Assembly: GCF_030433855.1 (NCBI RefSeq)
Contig: NZ_JARUXC010000001.1
Location: 186,001-250,000, forward strand
Origin: Agreia sp. PsM10
GTDB taxonomy: Bacteria > Actinomycetota > Actinomycetes > Actinomycetales > Microbacteriaceae
DNA length: 64,000 bases
Reading direction: 5' to 3'
The position numbers and the translations under genes are program-made. How positions within the stretch are numbered: position 1 is the first letter of the stretch; each line of letters begins with the position of its first letter. This document shows positions 1 to 8,341 of this stretch, piece after piece. Under the pieces are notes generated by a model. The model was not told where the DNA came from, did not search any database, and saw only the letters and a list, made by a program, of their open reading frames with translations.

Positions 1-1
1 G

Positions 2-502
2 GTCGCCCGGTGGCGCGGAACCTCGTCGCCCGCCGGCGTCTTCCTCGACAAGGTCGGTCACTACACGACCGAATCCCTGATCCCGATCGCCCTCGGCATC
101 CGTGCGGCCGGGTTCCCCTTCGATGCTCCGGCCGACTATCTCTGGACGACCCTCGGATTCGCCCTCGCTCTCGTGATCGTGCTGAACAAGGCCCTGAACG
201 ACATGGTCCACGTGGCGCGAGCGAATGCGGGGCTCAGCAAGCTCGCCGACAAGCAGGGCGAGTCCGAGCCCTCGCAGCGCCTCGTCGCCCGCCTTCGCAG
301 GCTTGCGCGATTCGTGCCGTTCCACCGGCTCTATCACTCGGTCGAACTCACGATGCTCGCTTTCGCGTTCGCTGTTCTCGGCCTCTTCATCGGCGGGCCG
401 CTCGCCGACCGCATTCTGCTCGGGGCCCTTCTGCCGCTCGCCGTTCTGGCCCTCATCGGCCATTTCGTGGCGATCATGGCGTCGAAGCGGGTGCGCTCAT
501 AG
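2..502 (+). CDS. CDP-alcohol phosphatidyltransferase family protein (5' end missing)
   Basis: This is the C-terminal part of an integral membrane enzyme; the gene enters from the left edge and stops at TAG 500-502. The first visible residues include GVFLDKVGHYTTES, which resembles the second half of the CDP-alcohol phosphatidyltransferase signature, where the last metal-binding Asp sits in an LDxxxHY-like context. Hydrophobic helices follow (TLGFALALVIVL, LTMLAFAFAVLGLFIGGPL, LLPLAVLALIGHFVAIM). The family joins a CDP-linked alcohol to a second alcohol. The neighbours (GT2 glycosyltransferase, CDP-glycerol glycerophosphotransferase) suggest a wall-polymer precursor or lipid anchor, but the substrate is inferred. 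The catalytic N-terminal half is outside the window. Confidence 0.6.
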   Translation, partial: VARWRGTSSPAGVFLDKVGHYTTESLIPIALGIRAAGFPFDAPADYLWTTLGFALALVIVLNKALNDMVHVARANAGLSKLADKQGESEPSQRLVARLRRLARFVPFHRLYHSVELTMLAFAFAVLGLFIGGPLADRILLGALLPLAVLALIGHFVAIMASKRVRS

Positions 503-531
503 CCGACGATGCTCTCGCCACGGTCGGAGTC

Positions 532-1377
532 GTGGTGCTCACCCAGGGCACCCGGCCAGACGACCTGCGCCGCGGACTCGAGTCGATCCTGGCCCAGACG
601 GGCGTGACCCTCGATGTCGTCTGCGTCGGCAACGGATGGGTTCCCGCAGGGCTGCCCGAGGGCATAGCGACGCTCGCCCTGCCCGAGAACCTCGGCATCC
701 CGGCAGGTCGGAACGCCGGCGTCGCGCAGGTCTCCGGCGAGTTCATCTTCTTCCTCGACGACGACGCGAGCATCCCGTCGCCCACCTTCCTGATCGACGC
801 GATCGAGTTGATCCGCACCGATCCGCGTATCGGACTGGTGCAGCCCCGGGTCGTCGACCCCACGGGCGTCACCAATCCTCGACGCTGGACCCCGCGCATC
901 CGCAAGGGCGACCCGACGGCGTCGTCGCCCGTCTTCTCCGTCTGGGAGGGGGCGGTGCTGCTGCCCCGAGCGGTGTTCGACGCCACCGGGGGATGGGCGG
1001 CCCCGTTCTTCTACGCCCACGAGGGCATCGAGCTTGCCTGGCGCGTCTGGAACGAGGGACTGGTGACCTGGTATGCGGGCGACCTGGTGGCGAACCACCC
1101 CGCGATCGAGCCCACCAGACACTCCTACTATTTCCGGCTCAATGCGCGCAATCGCGTGTGGCTCGCCAGGCGCAACCTGCCCGCGGTTCTCGTGCCGATC
1201 TATGTGGGCTCGTGGACCGGCATCCAGATTCTGCGCTGGGCACGGCGACCAGACCACCTGCGCGCCTGGTTCGGCGGCTGGATGGCCGGGTGGCGTGAAG
1301 ACGCCGGCGAACGTCGGCCCATGCGGTGGCGCACGGTGCTCCGGATGACCATGGCCGGCAGGCCGCCGATCGTCTAG
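532..1377 (+). CDS. Glycosyltransferase family 2 protein
   Basis: The fold is GT-A: a first strand ending VVVLTQ, NLGIPAGRNAG, and the DxD-type metal/nucleotide site FFLDDDAS, followed by the acceptor-side motif with Glu (WEGAVLLPR, FFYAHEGIELAWR). The C-terminus has two short hydrophobic or amphipathic stretches. It probably transfers a sugar during wall-polysaccharide or teichoic-acid synthesis, given its neighbours. The start is uncertain. GTG 532 is the first standard start codon in frame, but coding-like sequence (ATVGV, part of strand 1) extends upstream to the previous gene's stop at 502, and no ATG, GTG or TTG lies there. An ATA at 499 overlaps that stop as ATAG. Confidence 0.8.
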   Translation: MVLTQGTRPDDLRRGLESILAQTGVTLDVVCVGNGWVPAGLPEGIATLALPENLGIPAGRNAGVAQVSGEFIFFLDDDASIPSPTFLIDAIELIRTDPRIGLVQPRVVDPTGVTNPRRWTPRIRKGDPTASSPVFSVWEGAVLLPRAVFDATGGWAAPFFYAHEGIELAWRVWNEGLVTWYAGDLVANHPAIEPTRHSYYFRLNARNRVWLARRNLPAVLVPIYVGSWTGIQILRWARRPDHLRAWFGGWMAGWREDAGERRPMRWRTVLRMTMAGRPPIV

Positions 1378-1432
1378 TTGCCGACGTGCCGGGGTGCGAC
1401 GTGGCGCCTTCATCACGATTGGCTACCGGAAC

Positions 1433-1451
1433 GGCCCCCCGGTCGGGGGCC
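1433..1451 (+). terminator. GC-rich hairpin between GT2 and CDP-glycerol transferase genes
   Basis: A perfect 7-bp stem (GGCCCCC/GGGGGCC) with a 5-nt loop lies between the two genes. No T-tract follows, so it could be an attenuating hairpin or a Rho-independent-like terminator. It is 27 bp upstream of the next start codon. Confidence 0.3.
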
Positions 1452-1478
1452 CTCACAGACGCTGAGTACCCTTGAATC

Positions 1479-2753
1479 GTGGGAATTCTTCGTGACGCCA
1501 GACTCGGACTCAAGGTCGGACTCGACCTGCTGAAGTCGCGCCGCACGCGGGGCGAACTCGCCCACAAGCTCGCCGGACGACCGCCTTTCGCCCCGGGGAC
1601 CTTCGAGATCGCGGTGTACTTCGCCGACGGTGACGTGAACCTCTACCAGCTCCGCCAGTGGTACGAACCGCTGGCCGAGCTGGCGAAGACGTGGCCCGTC
1701 GTCATCCTCAGTCGCAACCCGTCGGCCATGAACGCGCTTCTCGACGAGTCGCCCGTTCCCGTGGCGTACGTGCGCAAGGTCATCGACCTCGAGAAGATGA
1801 TCGAGGAGCAGCCGCTCAAGATCGTCTTCTATGTGAATCAGAACGCTCGCAATTTTCAGATGATGCGCTACGGGCGCCGTTGGCACGTTTTCATCAACCA
1901 CGGTGAGAGCGACAAGATGTACATGACCACCAACCAGTTCAAGGCCTATGACTACAGCCTTGTCGCGGGCGAGGCGGCGGTCGCTCGACTGAACCGCGTT
2001 CTGTGGGATTACGACTTCGACAAGCGGGCCATCCGCATCGGGCGGCCGCAGGCCGACCACTATTCGGGGCCGGTGCCGTATGCGCCAGACGAACGACGCG
2101 TGGTGCTCTATGCGCCGACGTGGGAAGGCGACAGGCCGTCGGCCGCCTACGGCTCGATCGTGACCCACGGGGTCACCCTGGTATCCCAGTTGCTCGCGAC
2201 GGGCAAGCACCGCGTGATCTACCGGCCGCATCCTCGGAGCGGAGTCGTCGACCCCGGCTACGCCGCGGCGAACCAGCAGATCATCAGGATGATCTCCCAG
2301 GCCAACGCCGCAGATCCGCGGGCGCAGCACGTCTTCGACGATGGGCCCCAACTCGGCTGGCAGCTCGCGGCCGCCGACATGGCTGTCGTCGACATCTCGG
2401 CCATGGTCTACGACCGTCTCGCCAGCGGAAAGCCCCTTTTCGTCACGAGGCCGGCGAACGCCTTGGCCGAGATCGATTCGAGCGGGTACCTGTTCGAAGC
2501 CGAGTGGCTCGACGCCGACGAGTCCGCCGACATCGTGGCTCGGATCGACGCGTTGGAGCACGATCCCGAGGCGGAGGCGCGTCTCGCCTTCTGGGTCGAG
2601 CGTTATTTCGGAGACACGACGCCCGGTGCCACGACCCGCAGGTTCCATGAGGCCATCGACGGGCTCATGAGGCAGTGGCAGCACAATGCCGACCTCCACG
2701 CCGACGACGGCCCGGTCGACGAGCACGCTCCGGTCGCTGACGAGTCGCTGTAG
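1479..2753 (+). CDS. CDP-glycerol glycerophosphotransferase family protein (TagB/TagF-like)
   Basis: A GTG start gives a 424-residue protein of the CDP-glycerol:poly(glycerophosphate) glycerophosphotransferase family, a GT-B enzyme that adds or polymerises glycerol phosphate on wall teichoic-acid-like polymers at the inner membrane face. Family-like segments are VFINHGESDKMY (catalytic His region), VVLYAPTWEGDRPSAAYGS, VIYRPHPRSG with the conserved RPHP, and a DISAMVYDRLASGKPLF stretch near the C-terminus that matches the CDP-glycerol phosphate-binding region. There is no membrane helix, so association is probably peripheral. It follows the phosphatidyltransferase and GT2 genes on the same strand and probably works with the TagGH-like exporter at 16.9-18.5 kb. 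Confidence 0.85.
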   Translation: MGILRDARLGLKVGLDLLKSRRTRGELAHKLAGRPPFAPGTFEIAVYFADGDVNLYQLRQWYEPLAELAKTWPVVILSRNPSAMNALLDESPVPVAYVRKVIDLEKMIEEQPLKIVFYVNQNARNFQMMRYGRRWHVFINHGESDKMYMTTNQFKAYDYSLVAGEAAVARLNRVLWDYDFDKRAIRIGRPQADHYSGPVPYAPDERRVVLYAPTWEGDRPSAAYGSIVTHGVTLVSQLLATGKHRVIYRPHPRSGVVDPGYAAANQQIIRMISQANAADPRAQHVFDDGPQLGWQLAAADMAVVDISAMVYDRLASGKPLFVTRPANALAEIDSSGYLFEAEWLDADESADIVARIDALEHDPEAEARLAFWVERYFGDTTPGATTRRFHEAIDGLMRQWQHNADLHADDGPVDEHAPVADESL

Positions 2754-2785
2754 CGGCGACTCTGCTCAGGTTCAGCTGTGCAGGT

Positions 2786-2998
2786 TCACCGGTCGACGCG
2801 GGCGAGGCGCATACGCACCAGCACGACCGCGACACCGATCACGACCAGGACGACAGCGGCGGCGATGAGCATGGGGACGAACGCCACTCCGGTGTCGGCC
2901 AACGTGGTGCTGACGGGAGTGATCTCCGTGGTCCATCGTGCGAACAGTGCTCTCACCCCGCCTTCTGCCTGCATGTAACGAATCGATAACTTCATCAC
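2786..2998 (-). CDS. Small membrane protein with LAXTG-type C-terminal sorting signal
   Basis: The 70-residue ORF ends with a textbook sorting tail: LADTG (residues 33-37), a hydrophobic segment of about 22 residues, then a basic tail (RMRLARVDR). LAXTG is the class E sortase recognition motif of high-GC actinobacteria. No signal peptide is seen; the N-terminus MMKLSIRYMQAEGG is not hydrophobic. It may be a remnant of a longer anchored surface protein, or a misassigned start (GTG 2998 directly followed by ATG). Its function is unknown. Confidence 0.4.
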   Translation of the reverse strand: MMKLSIRYMQAEGGVRALFARWTTEITPVSTTLADTGVAFVPMLIAAAVVLVVIGVAVVLVRMRLARVDR

Positions 2999-3070
2999 AG
3001 CTTAGCAGTCGACTCTCAGCGATTCACCATAGAGGTGTGCGAGTCGCAAATACGGCGCAGAATAGAGACC

Positions 3071-3376
3071 ATGATCGAGATCGCGGATACAGGCCGGCTC
3101 TACGAGTTGAGCATCGACGGCGAGGTCGTCGGTCGGTGTTTCTATCGCGACGCAGGGCCGCGCAGGGTCTTCCTCCACACCGAGGTCGACGCGCAGCACG
3201 CCGGACAGGGGTTGGCGACGAAACTGATCGAATATGCCCTCGGCGACTGCCGTACGCAGGGGATGCGCATCGTCTCGCGCTGCCCCATGGTCTCGGCGTA
3301 CCTCGCGAAGCACGACGATTTCGATGACATCATCGACACACCCGCCGGAGTCGACGGGCCGACGCCCGGGCAGTGA
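3071..3376 (+). CDS. GNAT-family N-acetyltransferase (YjdJ/Gtw-like, short form)
   Basis: At about 101 residues this matches the small single-domain N-acetyltransferase subfamily. It starts MIEIADTGRLYELSIDGE and has the acetyl-CoA-binding segment HTEVDAQHAGQGLATKLIEYAL, where QGLATKL corresponds to the Q/RxxGxG/A pyrophosphate loop. It then has the conserved SRCPMVSAYLAKHDDF end, which is the RCPyv.....HPey-type motif of this subfamily. ATG 3071 is preferred over upstream in-frame alternatives because the domain begins there. The substrate is unknown. It stands alone between convergent or divergent neighbours. Confidence 0.8.
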   Translation: MIEIADTGRLYELSIDGEVVGRCFYRDAGPRRVFLHTEVDAQHAGQGLATKLIEYALGDCRTQGMRIVSRCPMVSAYLAKHDDFDDIIDTPAGVDGPTPGQ

Positions 3377-3425
3377 CATCGGTTGACGCCTATCGACTGA
3401 CCGGGTGGCCGGGGTGCGGATCCGA

Positions 3426-4328
3426 TCAGATCCGCACGTCCGGCCACTCCGAGCCCGGCGCATCCGGAGCCAGCACCTCGGGTTCGGATGCCTTCTTGGA
3501 GCGGGTGAGCATACGCGGCAGCCGCGACGGCTTGCCCGTCGTCAGCTCCTTCTGCTTCGGCGCCTTCTTCTCGCGGGGCACCACGACCTTCGGCTCCAGG
3601 CTCGCGGGGAAGAACGGCGGCGGAGGCCCGAAGGCGTAGCGGGCGCTGTGCACGACCTTGCGGCCGAGGATGTGGTTTCCGGTTCCACCGATGACGGCGC
3701 CCACGCCGAAGGGGACGAGGCGACCCACTGCTCCGGCGCCGGTGCGGGCGGCGAGGTGCTTGAGGAAGGTCGTCTTGAGCCGGTCGGCGATCGGTCCGAC
3801 GGCGAACTGCGGGAGGCTGCGTGTGACGAGGGTTCCCCAGTACTGGGTTCGCGGTGCACCCGTTCCCGCCACCTGGCCCGCGAGCTGCCTCACGAGGTCG
3901 GCGCCGGCGGTGCCCATCATCATCGACATCACGAGGGTGCGTGCCCGGTCCGGATCGTCGACGGCGATGCCGTGCACCTCGGTGATCGACTGGGCGAACA
4001 GGGCGCTCGCCTCGAGGAAACCGGCTGTCTCGACGCCGGTCAGGGCCAGCGACACTCCCACCCCGATGCCGGGAATGACAGCACTGGCGCCGACCGCTGC
4101 GCCGCCTGTCGTGACCGCGGCCAGGTACCGGTTCTCGAGGATCTTGATGATCTGCTCGGTCGAGGCGTTCGGGTGCATCCTGCGGATGGACTTGATGTGC
4201 GCGATCACCACGGGTCGGTGAACGCTGAGCAGCCCATCGATTCCGCGGGTGAACTGCGGGTGCAGGTCGGGATCGTAGATCGTGGGGCCGGGTTGCGGTT
4301 CGCCGATCTGCTTCTGCTTCTTCGCCAC
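3426..4328 (-). CDS. Conserved hypothetical protein with glycine-rich hydrophobic core
   Basis: The 300-residue protein starts MAKKQKQIGEPQPGP. The middle contains alternating Gly/Ala-rich hydrophobic segments (TTGGAAVGASAVIPGIGVGV, TGVETAGFLEASALFAQSI, VGRLVPFGVGAVIGGTGN) that could be membrane-associated helices. The C-terminus is Lys/Pro-rich and probably disordered (VVVPREKKAPKQKELTTGKP). The pattern of a Gly-rich helical hairpin with an ITEVHGI stretch recalls EcsC-like proteins, but I cannot make that assignment with confidence. It is monocistronic and divergent from the DUF427 gene. Confidence 0.6.
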   Translation of the reverse strand: MAKKQKQIGEPQPGPTIYDPDLHPQFTRGIDGLLSVHRPVVIAHIKSIRRMHPNASTEQIIKILENRYLAAVTTGGAAVGASAVIPGIGVGVSLALTGVETAGFLEASALFAQSITEVHGIAVDDPDRARTLVMSMMMGTAGADLVRQLAGQVAGTGAPRTQYWGTLVTRSLPQFAVGPIADRLKTTFLKHLAARTGAGAVGRLVPFGVGAVIGGTGNHILGRKVVHSARYAFGPPPPFFPASLEPKVVVPREKKAPKQKELTTGKPSRLPRMLTRSKKASEPEVLAPDAPGSEWPDVRI

Positions 4329-4399
4329 TGATGATCCTTCGTTCGGTCGGTGGGGTGATCATCCTACGATCCGTACCCGGGAGAGCGTAGTTTCGACAC

Positions 4400-4903
4400 A
4401 TGAGCCCACGACCTTCGAACGCCCAGACGCCCGCCGACGGCCAGGAATCGGTGTGGGACTACCCGCGCCCGCCCCGCGTCGAGAAATCGACCGAACGCAT
4501 CCGGATCACCCTCGGCGGGGTCGTCATCGCCGACAGCGTCGATGCGGTGCGCGTTCTCGAGACGAGCCATCCGCCCGTCTACTATCTGCCCCGCGCCGAC
4601 TTCGCCGACGGTGTTCTCAGCTCGGCACCCGGCAGCTCGTTCTGCGAGTTCAAGGGATCGGCGAAATACGTCACAGTGCGCGGCGGCGACGTCGTCGCGG
4701 CCGGCGCGGGCTGGTTCTATCCCTCGCCGACCGCGGGCTTCGACGAGCTGCGAGACCGGGTCGCGGTCTACCCGGGGGCGATGGATGCCTGCACCGTCGA
4801 CGGCGAGACGGTCGCGCCCCAGGAGGGCGATTTCTACGGCGGGTGGATCACGTCGCGCGTCGTCGGCCCGTTCAAGGGCGCGCCCGGCACCCTCGGCTGG
4901 TGA
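4400..4903 (+). CDS. DUF427 domain-containing protein
   Basis: The 167-residue protein matches the DUF427 fold: ITLGGVVIADSVDAVRVLET, then PPVYYLPRADF, FCEFKGSAKYVTV, GWFYPSP, the conserved RVAVYPGAMDACTVDGE, and a C-terminal FYGGWIT. The biochemical function of the family is not established. ATG 4400 lies 71 bp from the divergent hypothetical gene, so the two probably share a bidirectional promoter region. Confidence 0.85.
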   Translation: MSPRPSNAQTPADGQESVWDYPRPPRVEKSTERIRITLGGVVIADSVDAVRVLETSHPPVYYLPRADFADGVLSSAPGSSFCEFKGSAKYVTVRGGDVVAAGAGWFYPSPTAGFDELRDRVAVYPGAMDACTVDGETVAPQEGDFYGGWITSRVVGPFKGAPGTLGW

Positions 4904-4933
4904 GGCCGACAGCTGCTCGGCGCTGCTCGGCGG

Positions 4934-5773
4934 CTACTCGGCGGTGACGAAGTCGATGAGCTGCTCTACCCTGCCGAGCAGCTGCGGCTCGAGGTCGGTG
5001 TAGGTCGATACGCGCGACAGGATGCGCTGCCACGCGCGCGCGATGTCGGCCTGCTCGGCGTGCGGCCACCCGAAGGCCTCGCAGATGCCGTGCTTCCACT
5101 CGATCGACCGGGGGATCACTGGCCACTCGGTGAGGCCCAGTCGCTGCGGCTTGACCGATTGCCACACGTCGACATACGGATGCCCGACCACGATCACGTT
5201 CGTGCCATGCGGTCCGCGCGCGACCTTCTCCGCGATGCGGCTCTCCTTCGAATTCGGCACCAGGTGGTCGACCAGCACGCCGACGCGTCGTCCGGGGCCG
5301 GGACGGAACTCCGCGAGCACCTCCTCGAGGTGGTCGACGCCCTCGAGGTACTTGACCACCACGCCTTCGGAGCGCAGGTCGGAACCCCAGACCTTCTCGA
5401 CCAGTTCCGCGTCGTGGCGTCCCTCGACGAAGATGCGGCTGGCGCGGGCCACGCGGGCGCGTTCCTGGGGTCCGGCGATCGATCCGGAGGCGGTGCGGCC
5501 GAGTCCGGTCTGCTTCGTGCGGGGTGCGCGCACGGCCACGGGTGTTCCTTCGAGAAGGAATCCCGGCCCGAGGGGGAACATGCGGCGACGGCCCTTGCGG
5601 TCCTCCAGCTCGACCATGCGACCCTCGATGCGCACGACCGAGCCGCAGAAGTCGCTGGCGACGTCTTCGAGCACGAGGTCGGTGACCGCCTCGACGACCG
5701 GGAGGTCGATCCTGGCCGGGCGTCGTGAGAAGTCGGCCAGTACATCGGAGCCGTAGCGGTCGTCGTTGTTCAT
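4934..5773 (-). CDS. DUF3097 family protein
   Basis: The 279-residue actinobacterial protein begins with RYGSDVLADFSRRPARIDLPV and has a small beta-barrel-like region (VVRIEGRMVELEDRKGRRRMFPL). A Toprim-like second half follows (RIFVEGRHDAELVEKVWG, VLVDHLVPNSKESRIAEKV, VIVVGHPYVDVWQSVKP). The acidic residues in EGRHDAEL and VLVDH are placed as in Toprim metal sites, which suggests a nucleic-acid-related role. No activity is established for the family. It ends 31 bp after the convergent DUF427 gene. Confidence 0.85.
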   Translation of the reverse strand: MNNDDRYGSDVLADFSRRPARIDLPVVEAVTDLVLEDVASDFCGSVVRIEGRMVELEDRKGRRRMFPLGPGFLLEGTPVAVRAPRTKQTGLGRTASGSIAGPQERARVARASRIFVEGRHDAELVEKVWGSDLRSEGVVVKYLEGVDHLEEVLAEFRPGPGRRVGVLVDHLVPNSKESRIAEKVARGPHGTNVIVVGHPYVDVWQSVKPQRLGLTEWPVIPRSIEWKHGICEAFGWPHAEQADIARAWQRILSRVSTYTDLEPQLLGRVEQLIDFVTAE

Positions 5774-5836
5774 CTGATCGACGCTAGCAAGACGCGAGCC
5801 GCCGACCCGCGAGGCTCGCTGGGTGGTCGGCGGCGA

Positions 5837-7123
5837 TCACAGCCAGACCGGCGCGTCGGCGCCGAGCGGATGCGCGGGGGCCGCGTAGTCGGCGAATTCC
5901 GTGAGGGCGGGTCGCGCCGTCGTGACATCGCCGTGCGTGACCACGACGTCGCCCTTCAGCGCTTGCCGCTCGGCACTGCTCGTGTACCGCTCGTCCCCGA
6001 GGAGCTCTGCGGCCACGCCCGCGAGCGACACCGAAACACGTCGACCCCGTGGATCGTCGAGCTGGTCGGTCAGCGCACGCACCACGGAAGCGGCGAGCCG
6101 GTATCCGGCGGAGTGATCGAGCGCCTGCACCGGCAGGGCACCGGGAACGGACGGCCCGGCTCCGGCGGTCTTCGACTCGATGATCGAGATGCCCGTGACG
6201 GCCTGTACCAGGCTGTCGAAGCCTCGTCGGGTGCGCCATCCTGGAACGTCGCCCCAGGCATCCACCGTGGCGTGCACCAGGCCCGGAGGAAGCTCGAGAC
6301 CGAGAGCCTCGATCGCGTGCGGCCGGTAACCGCTGACGAGAACGTCGGCGTCGGCCAGCAGAGCGTTGATCGCCGTGAGCCCGGAGGCGGTCTTCGCGTC
6401 GAGGAGCGTGGATCTCTTGCCCTGGCCCGTGTCGACGTGCTGCACCGCGATCTCGGGCATCGTGGGCGGGTCGATGCGCAGCACGTCGGCGCCGAGCAGG
6501 GCGAGACTGCGGGTGGCCACGGGCCCGGCGATCACCCGGGTCAGATCGAGAACACGGATGCCGGACAGCGGCGCCTCCTGCCGGCCGTGCGGTCGCCGCG
6601 TGGTCGGTCGCCGCCCGGACGTCACCTCGCTGCCGCGGTGAACCGCGGAAGGCCTCCACTCGCCTGGTTCGCGCACCCGGACGGCCAGGGCGCCGACGGC
6701 CCAGGCGGCATCCTCGACGGCGTGAGCGTCGAGGGAGACGACGGCCGCAGCGAACTCGGCGGCGCTCGTGTCGTCCGACAGCCCCACGGCGAGACACAGG
6801 CGCCGGTGGTGGTGGGGATAGTTCGCGTGTGTCCTGATCCAGCCGTCGCGCGTGGGGAAGAATCCCGAGAGCTCGGCGAACATCGTGACGGGCTGACCCT
6901 GCAGGCGCAGGAGACGATCGCTGCCATAGGCGGCGGCGATGCGGTCGGCGTCCAGTACCCACGGTCGGGCTCGGCCACCGGAGGCGAGCAGGTGAGCGGA
7001 TACGGCGCCGGCGAAATCGGCCACGCTGCGCGATGCCAGCCCCGCGACATCCAGGGCCGACGGCAGGAGTCGTCGAAGGCGCGCCTCGTCGGGCGGGATC
7101 ACTTCGGTCTCTGGCGACGGCAT
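5837..7123 (-). CDS. CoA transferase, family III (CaiB/BaiF), permuted-domain subfamily
   Basis: At 428 residues the protein carries the class III CoA-transferase signatures, but in swapped order. The N-terminal ~180 residues hold what is normally the C-terminal part (FPTRDGWIRTHANYPHHH, LCLAVGL). The usual N-terminal part starts near residue 190 (IRVLDLTRVIAGPVATRSLA, GADVLRIDPP, GKRSTLLD, ADVLVSGYRPHAIEALGL, RGFDSLVQAVTGI, QALDHSAGY). Family members move CoA between carboxylic acids through a catalytic Asp; the Asp in QALDHSAGY is a candidate. The acyl substrate is unknown. Transcription is divergent from the F420 oxidoreductase. Confidence 0.8.
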   Translation of the reverse strand: MPSPETEVIPPDEARLRRLLPSALDVAGLASRSVADFAGAVSAHLLASGGRARPWVLDADRIAAAYGSDRLLRLQGQPVTMFAELSGFFPTRDGWIRTHANYPHHHRRLCLAVGLSDDTSAAEFAAAVVSLDAHAVEDAAWAVGALAVRVREPGEWRPSAVHRGSEVTSGRRPTTRRPHGRQEAPLSGIRVLDLTRVIAGPVATRSLALLGADVLRIDPPTMPEIAVQHVDTGQGKRSTLLDAKTASGLTAINALLADADVLVSGYRPHAIEALGLELPPGLVHATVDAWGDVPGWRTRRGFDSLVQAVTGISIIESKTAGAGPSVPGALPVQALDHSAGYRLAASVVRALTDQLDDPRGRRVSVSLAGVAAELLGDERYTSSAERQALKGDVVVTHGDVTTARPALTEFADYAAPAHPLGADAPVWL

Positions 7124-7261
7124 GTCAGCACGCTACTCCGGTGGGGCCCGTGGGTCGGCCAGCACACGGCCCCGCACGAGGGCAACCCCCGCTCGCGTCG
7201 CTCGGCCGGATCGTAGCGTGGAGTGAAAACCACTGGGAAAACCCCTGAGAAAGGCGCATCG

Positions 7262-8233
7262 ATGACACGGTTCGGTTACACCCTGATGACAGAGCAGAGC
7301 GGCCCGAAGGAGCTGGTGGGCTACGCGGTCGACGCCGAGCGGGCCGGGTTCGACTTCGAGGTCTCGAGCGATCACTACTCGCCGTGGTTGACAGAGCAGG
7401 GGCACGCGCCCTACGCCTGGACGGTGCTCGGGGCCGTGGCGCAGGCCACGGAACGCGTCGAGCTCGCGACCTACGTGACCTGCCCCACGATGCGCTACCA
7501 CCCGGCCGTGATCGCTCAGAAGGCGGCGACGATGCAGCTGCTGAGCGACGGTCGCTTCATCCTCGGGCTCGGGTCGGGCGAGAATCTCAACGAGCACGTC
7601 GTCGGTGAGGGCTGGCCCTCGGTGGCGCCCCGCCAGGATATGCTCGAGGAGGCCGTGACGATCATCCGCGAGCTGCACACCGGCGAGCTGGTCACCTGGG
7701 AGGGCGAGTACTTCAGGGTCGACTCCGCACGCATCTGGGATGCTCCCGACGGCGGCGTTCCGATCGGCATCGCGGTGTCGGGCGAGAAGTCGATCGAGAG
7801 GTTCGCGCCGCTCGGCGACCACCTCATCTCGACGGAGCCGTCGGCGGACCTGATCGCCGGCTGGACGAAGGCCCGATCGGGCGGAGCGCCGTCGCGCTCG
7901 ATCGGCCAGATCCCCATCAGCTGGGCGCCCGACAAGCAGGATGCGATCGCCCGGGCGCACGACCAGTTCCGCTGGTTCGCAGGCGGCTGGGCGGTGAACT
8001 CCGACCTGCCGACGCCGGCCGGTTTCGAGGGGGCGAGCCAATTCGTGCGGCCGGAGGACGTGGCCCAGCAGATCGCCTGCGGTCCCGACCTCGACGAGCT
8101 CGCCGAGAGCGCCCGACCGTTCCTCGACGCCGGATACACCGATCTGGCGATCGTTCAGATCGGCGACGAGCTGCAGCAGCAGTTCCTCGACGAGGTCGCC
8201 GAACCGCTGCTGGAAAAGCTCCGCGCGCTCTGA
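7262..8233 (+). CDS. LLM-class F420-dependent oxidoreductase (TIGR03557-like, G6PD-family)
   Basis: The 323-residue luciferase-like TIM barrel has GYTLMTEQSGPKELVGYAV, the F420-binding segment FEVSSDHYSPWLTEQGHAP, VTCPTMRYHPAVIAQKAATM, GRFILGLGSGENLNEHV and a C-terminal TDLAIVQIGDE. This matches the glucose-6-phosphate-dehydrogenase/hydride-transferase-like F420 subfamily; the real substrate is unknown. ATG 7262 is preferred over an upstream in-frame start because homologous sequence begins there and AAAGG precedes it. It implies that the organism makes coenzyme F420. Confidence 0.85.
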   Translation: MTRFGYTLMTEQSGPKELVGYAVDAERAGFDFEVSSDHYSPWLTEQGHAPYAWTVLGAVAQATERVELATYVTCPTMRYHPAVIAQKAATMQLLSDGRFILGLGSGENLNEHVVGEGWPSVAPRQDMLEEAVTIIRELHTGELVTWEGEYFRVDSARIWDAPDGGVPIGIAVSGEKSIERFAPLGDHLISTEPSADLIAGWTKARSGGAPSRSIGQIPISWAPDKQDAIARAHDQFRWFAGGWAVNSDLPTPAGFEGASQFVRPEDVAQQIACGPDLDELAESARPFLDAGYTDLAIVQIGDELQQQFLDEVAEPLLEKLRAL

Positions 8234-8341
8234 CCCGGGACATCGGCGGAGGGGGCCTTCGGGCATAGAATCCCGATCGGAATGGTTGCGCCTACGTGGT
8301 TGCGAACCTGCACCCTCTTTTCGAAAGGCACCACCCGGCCT

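Noticed and set aside
10-480. N-terminal part of the long frame that contains the GT2 gene
   Set aside because: Arg/Pro/Ser-rich shadow of the phosphatidyltransferase gene in another frame; only the part after about 499 is protein-like.
3142-4401. 419-residue minus-strand frame over the hypothetical gene at 3426-4328
   Set aside because: Arg/Pro-rich shadow; the other frame has a coherent protein.
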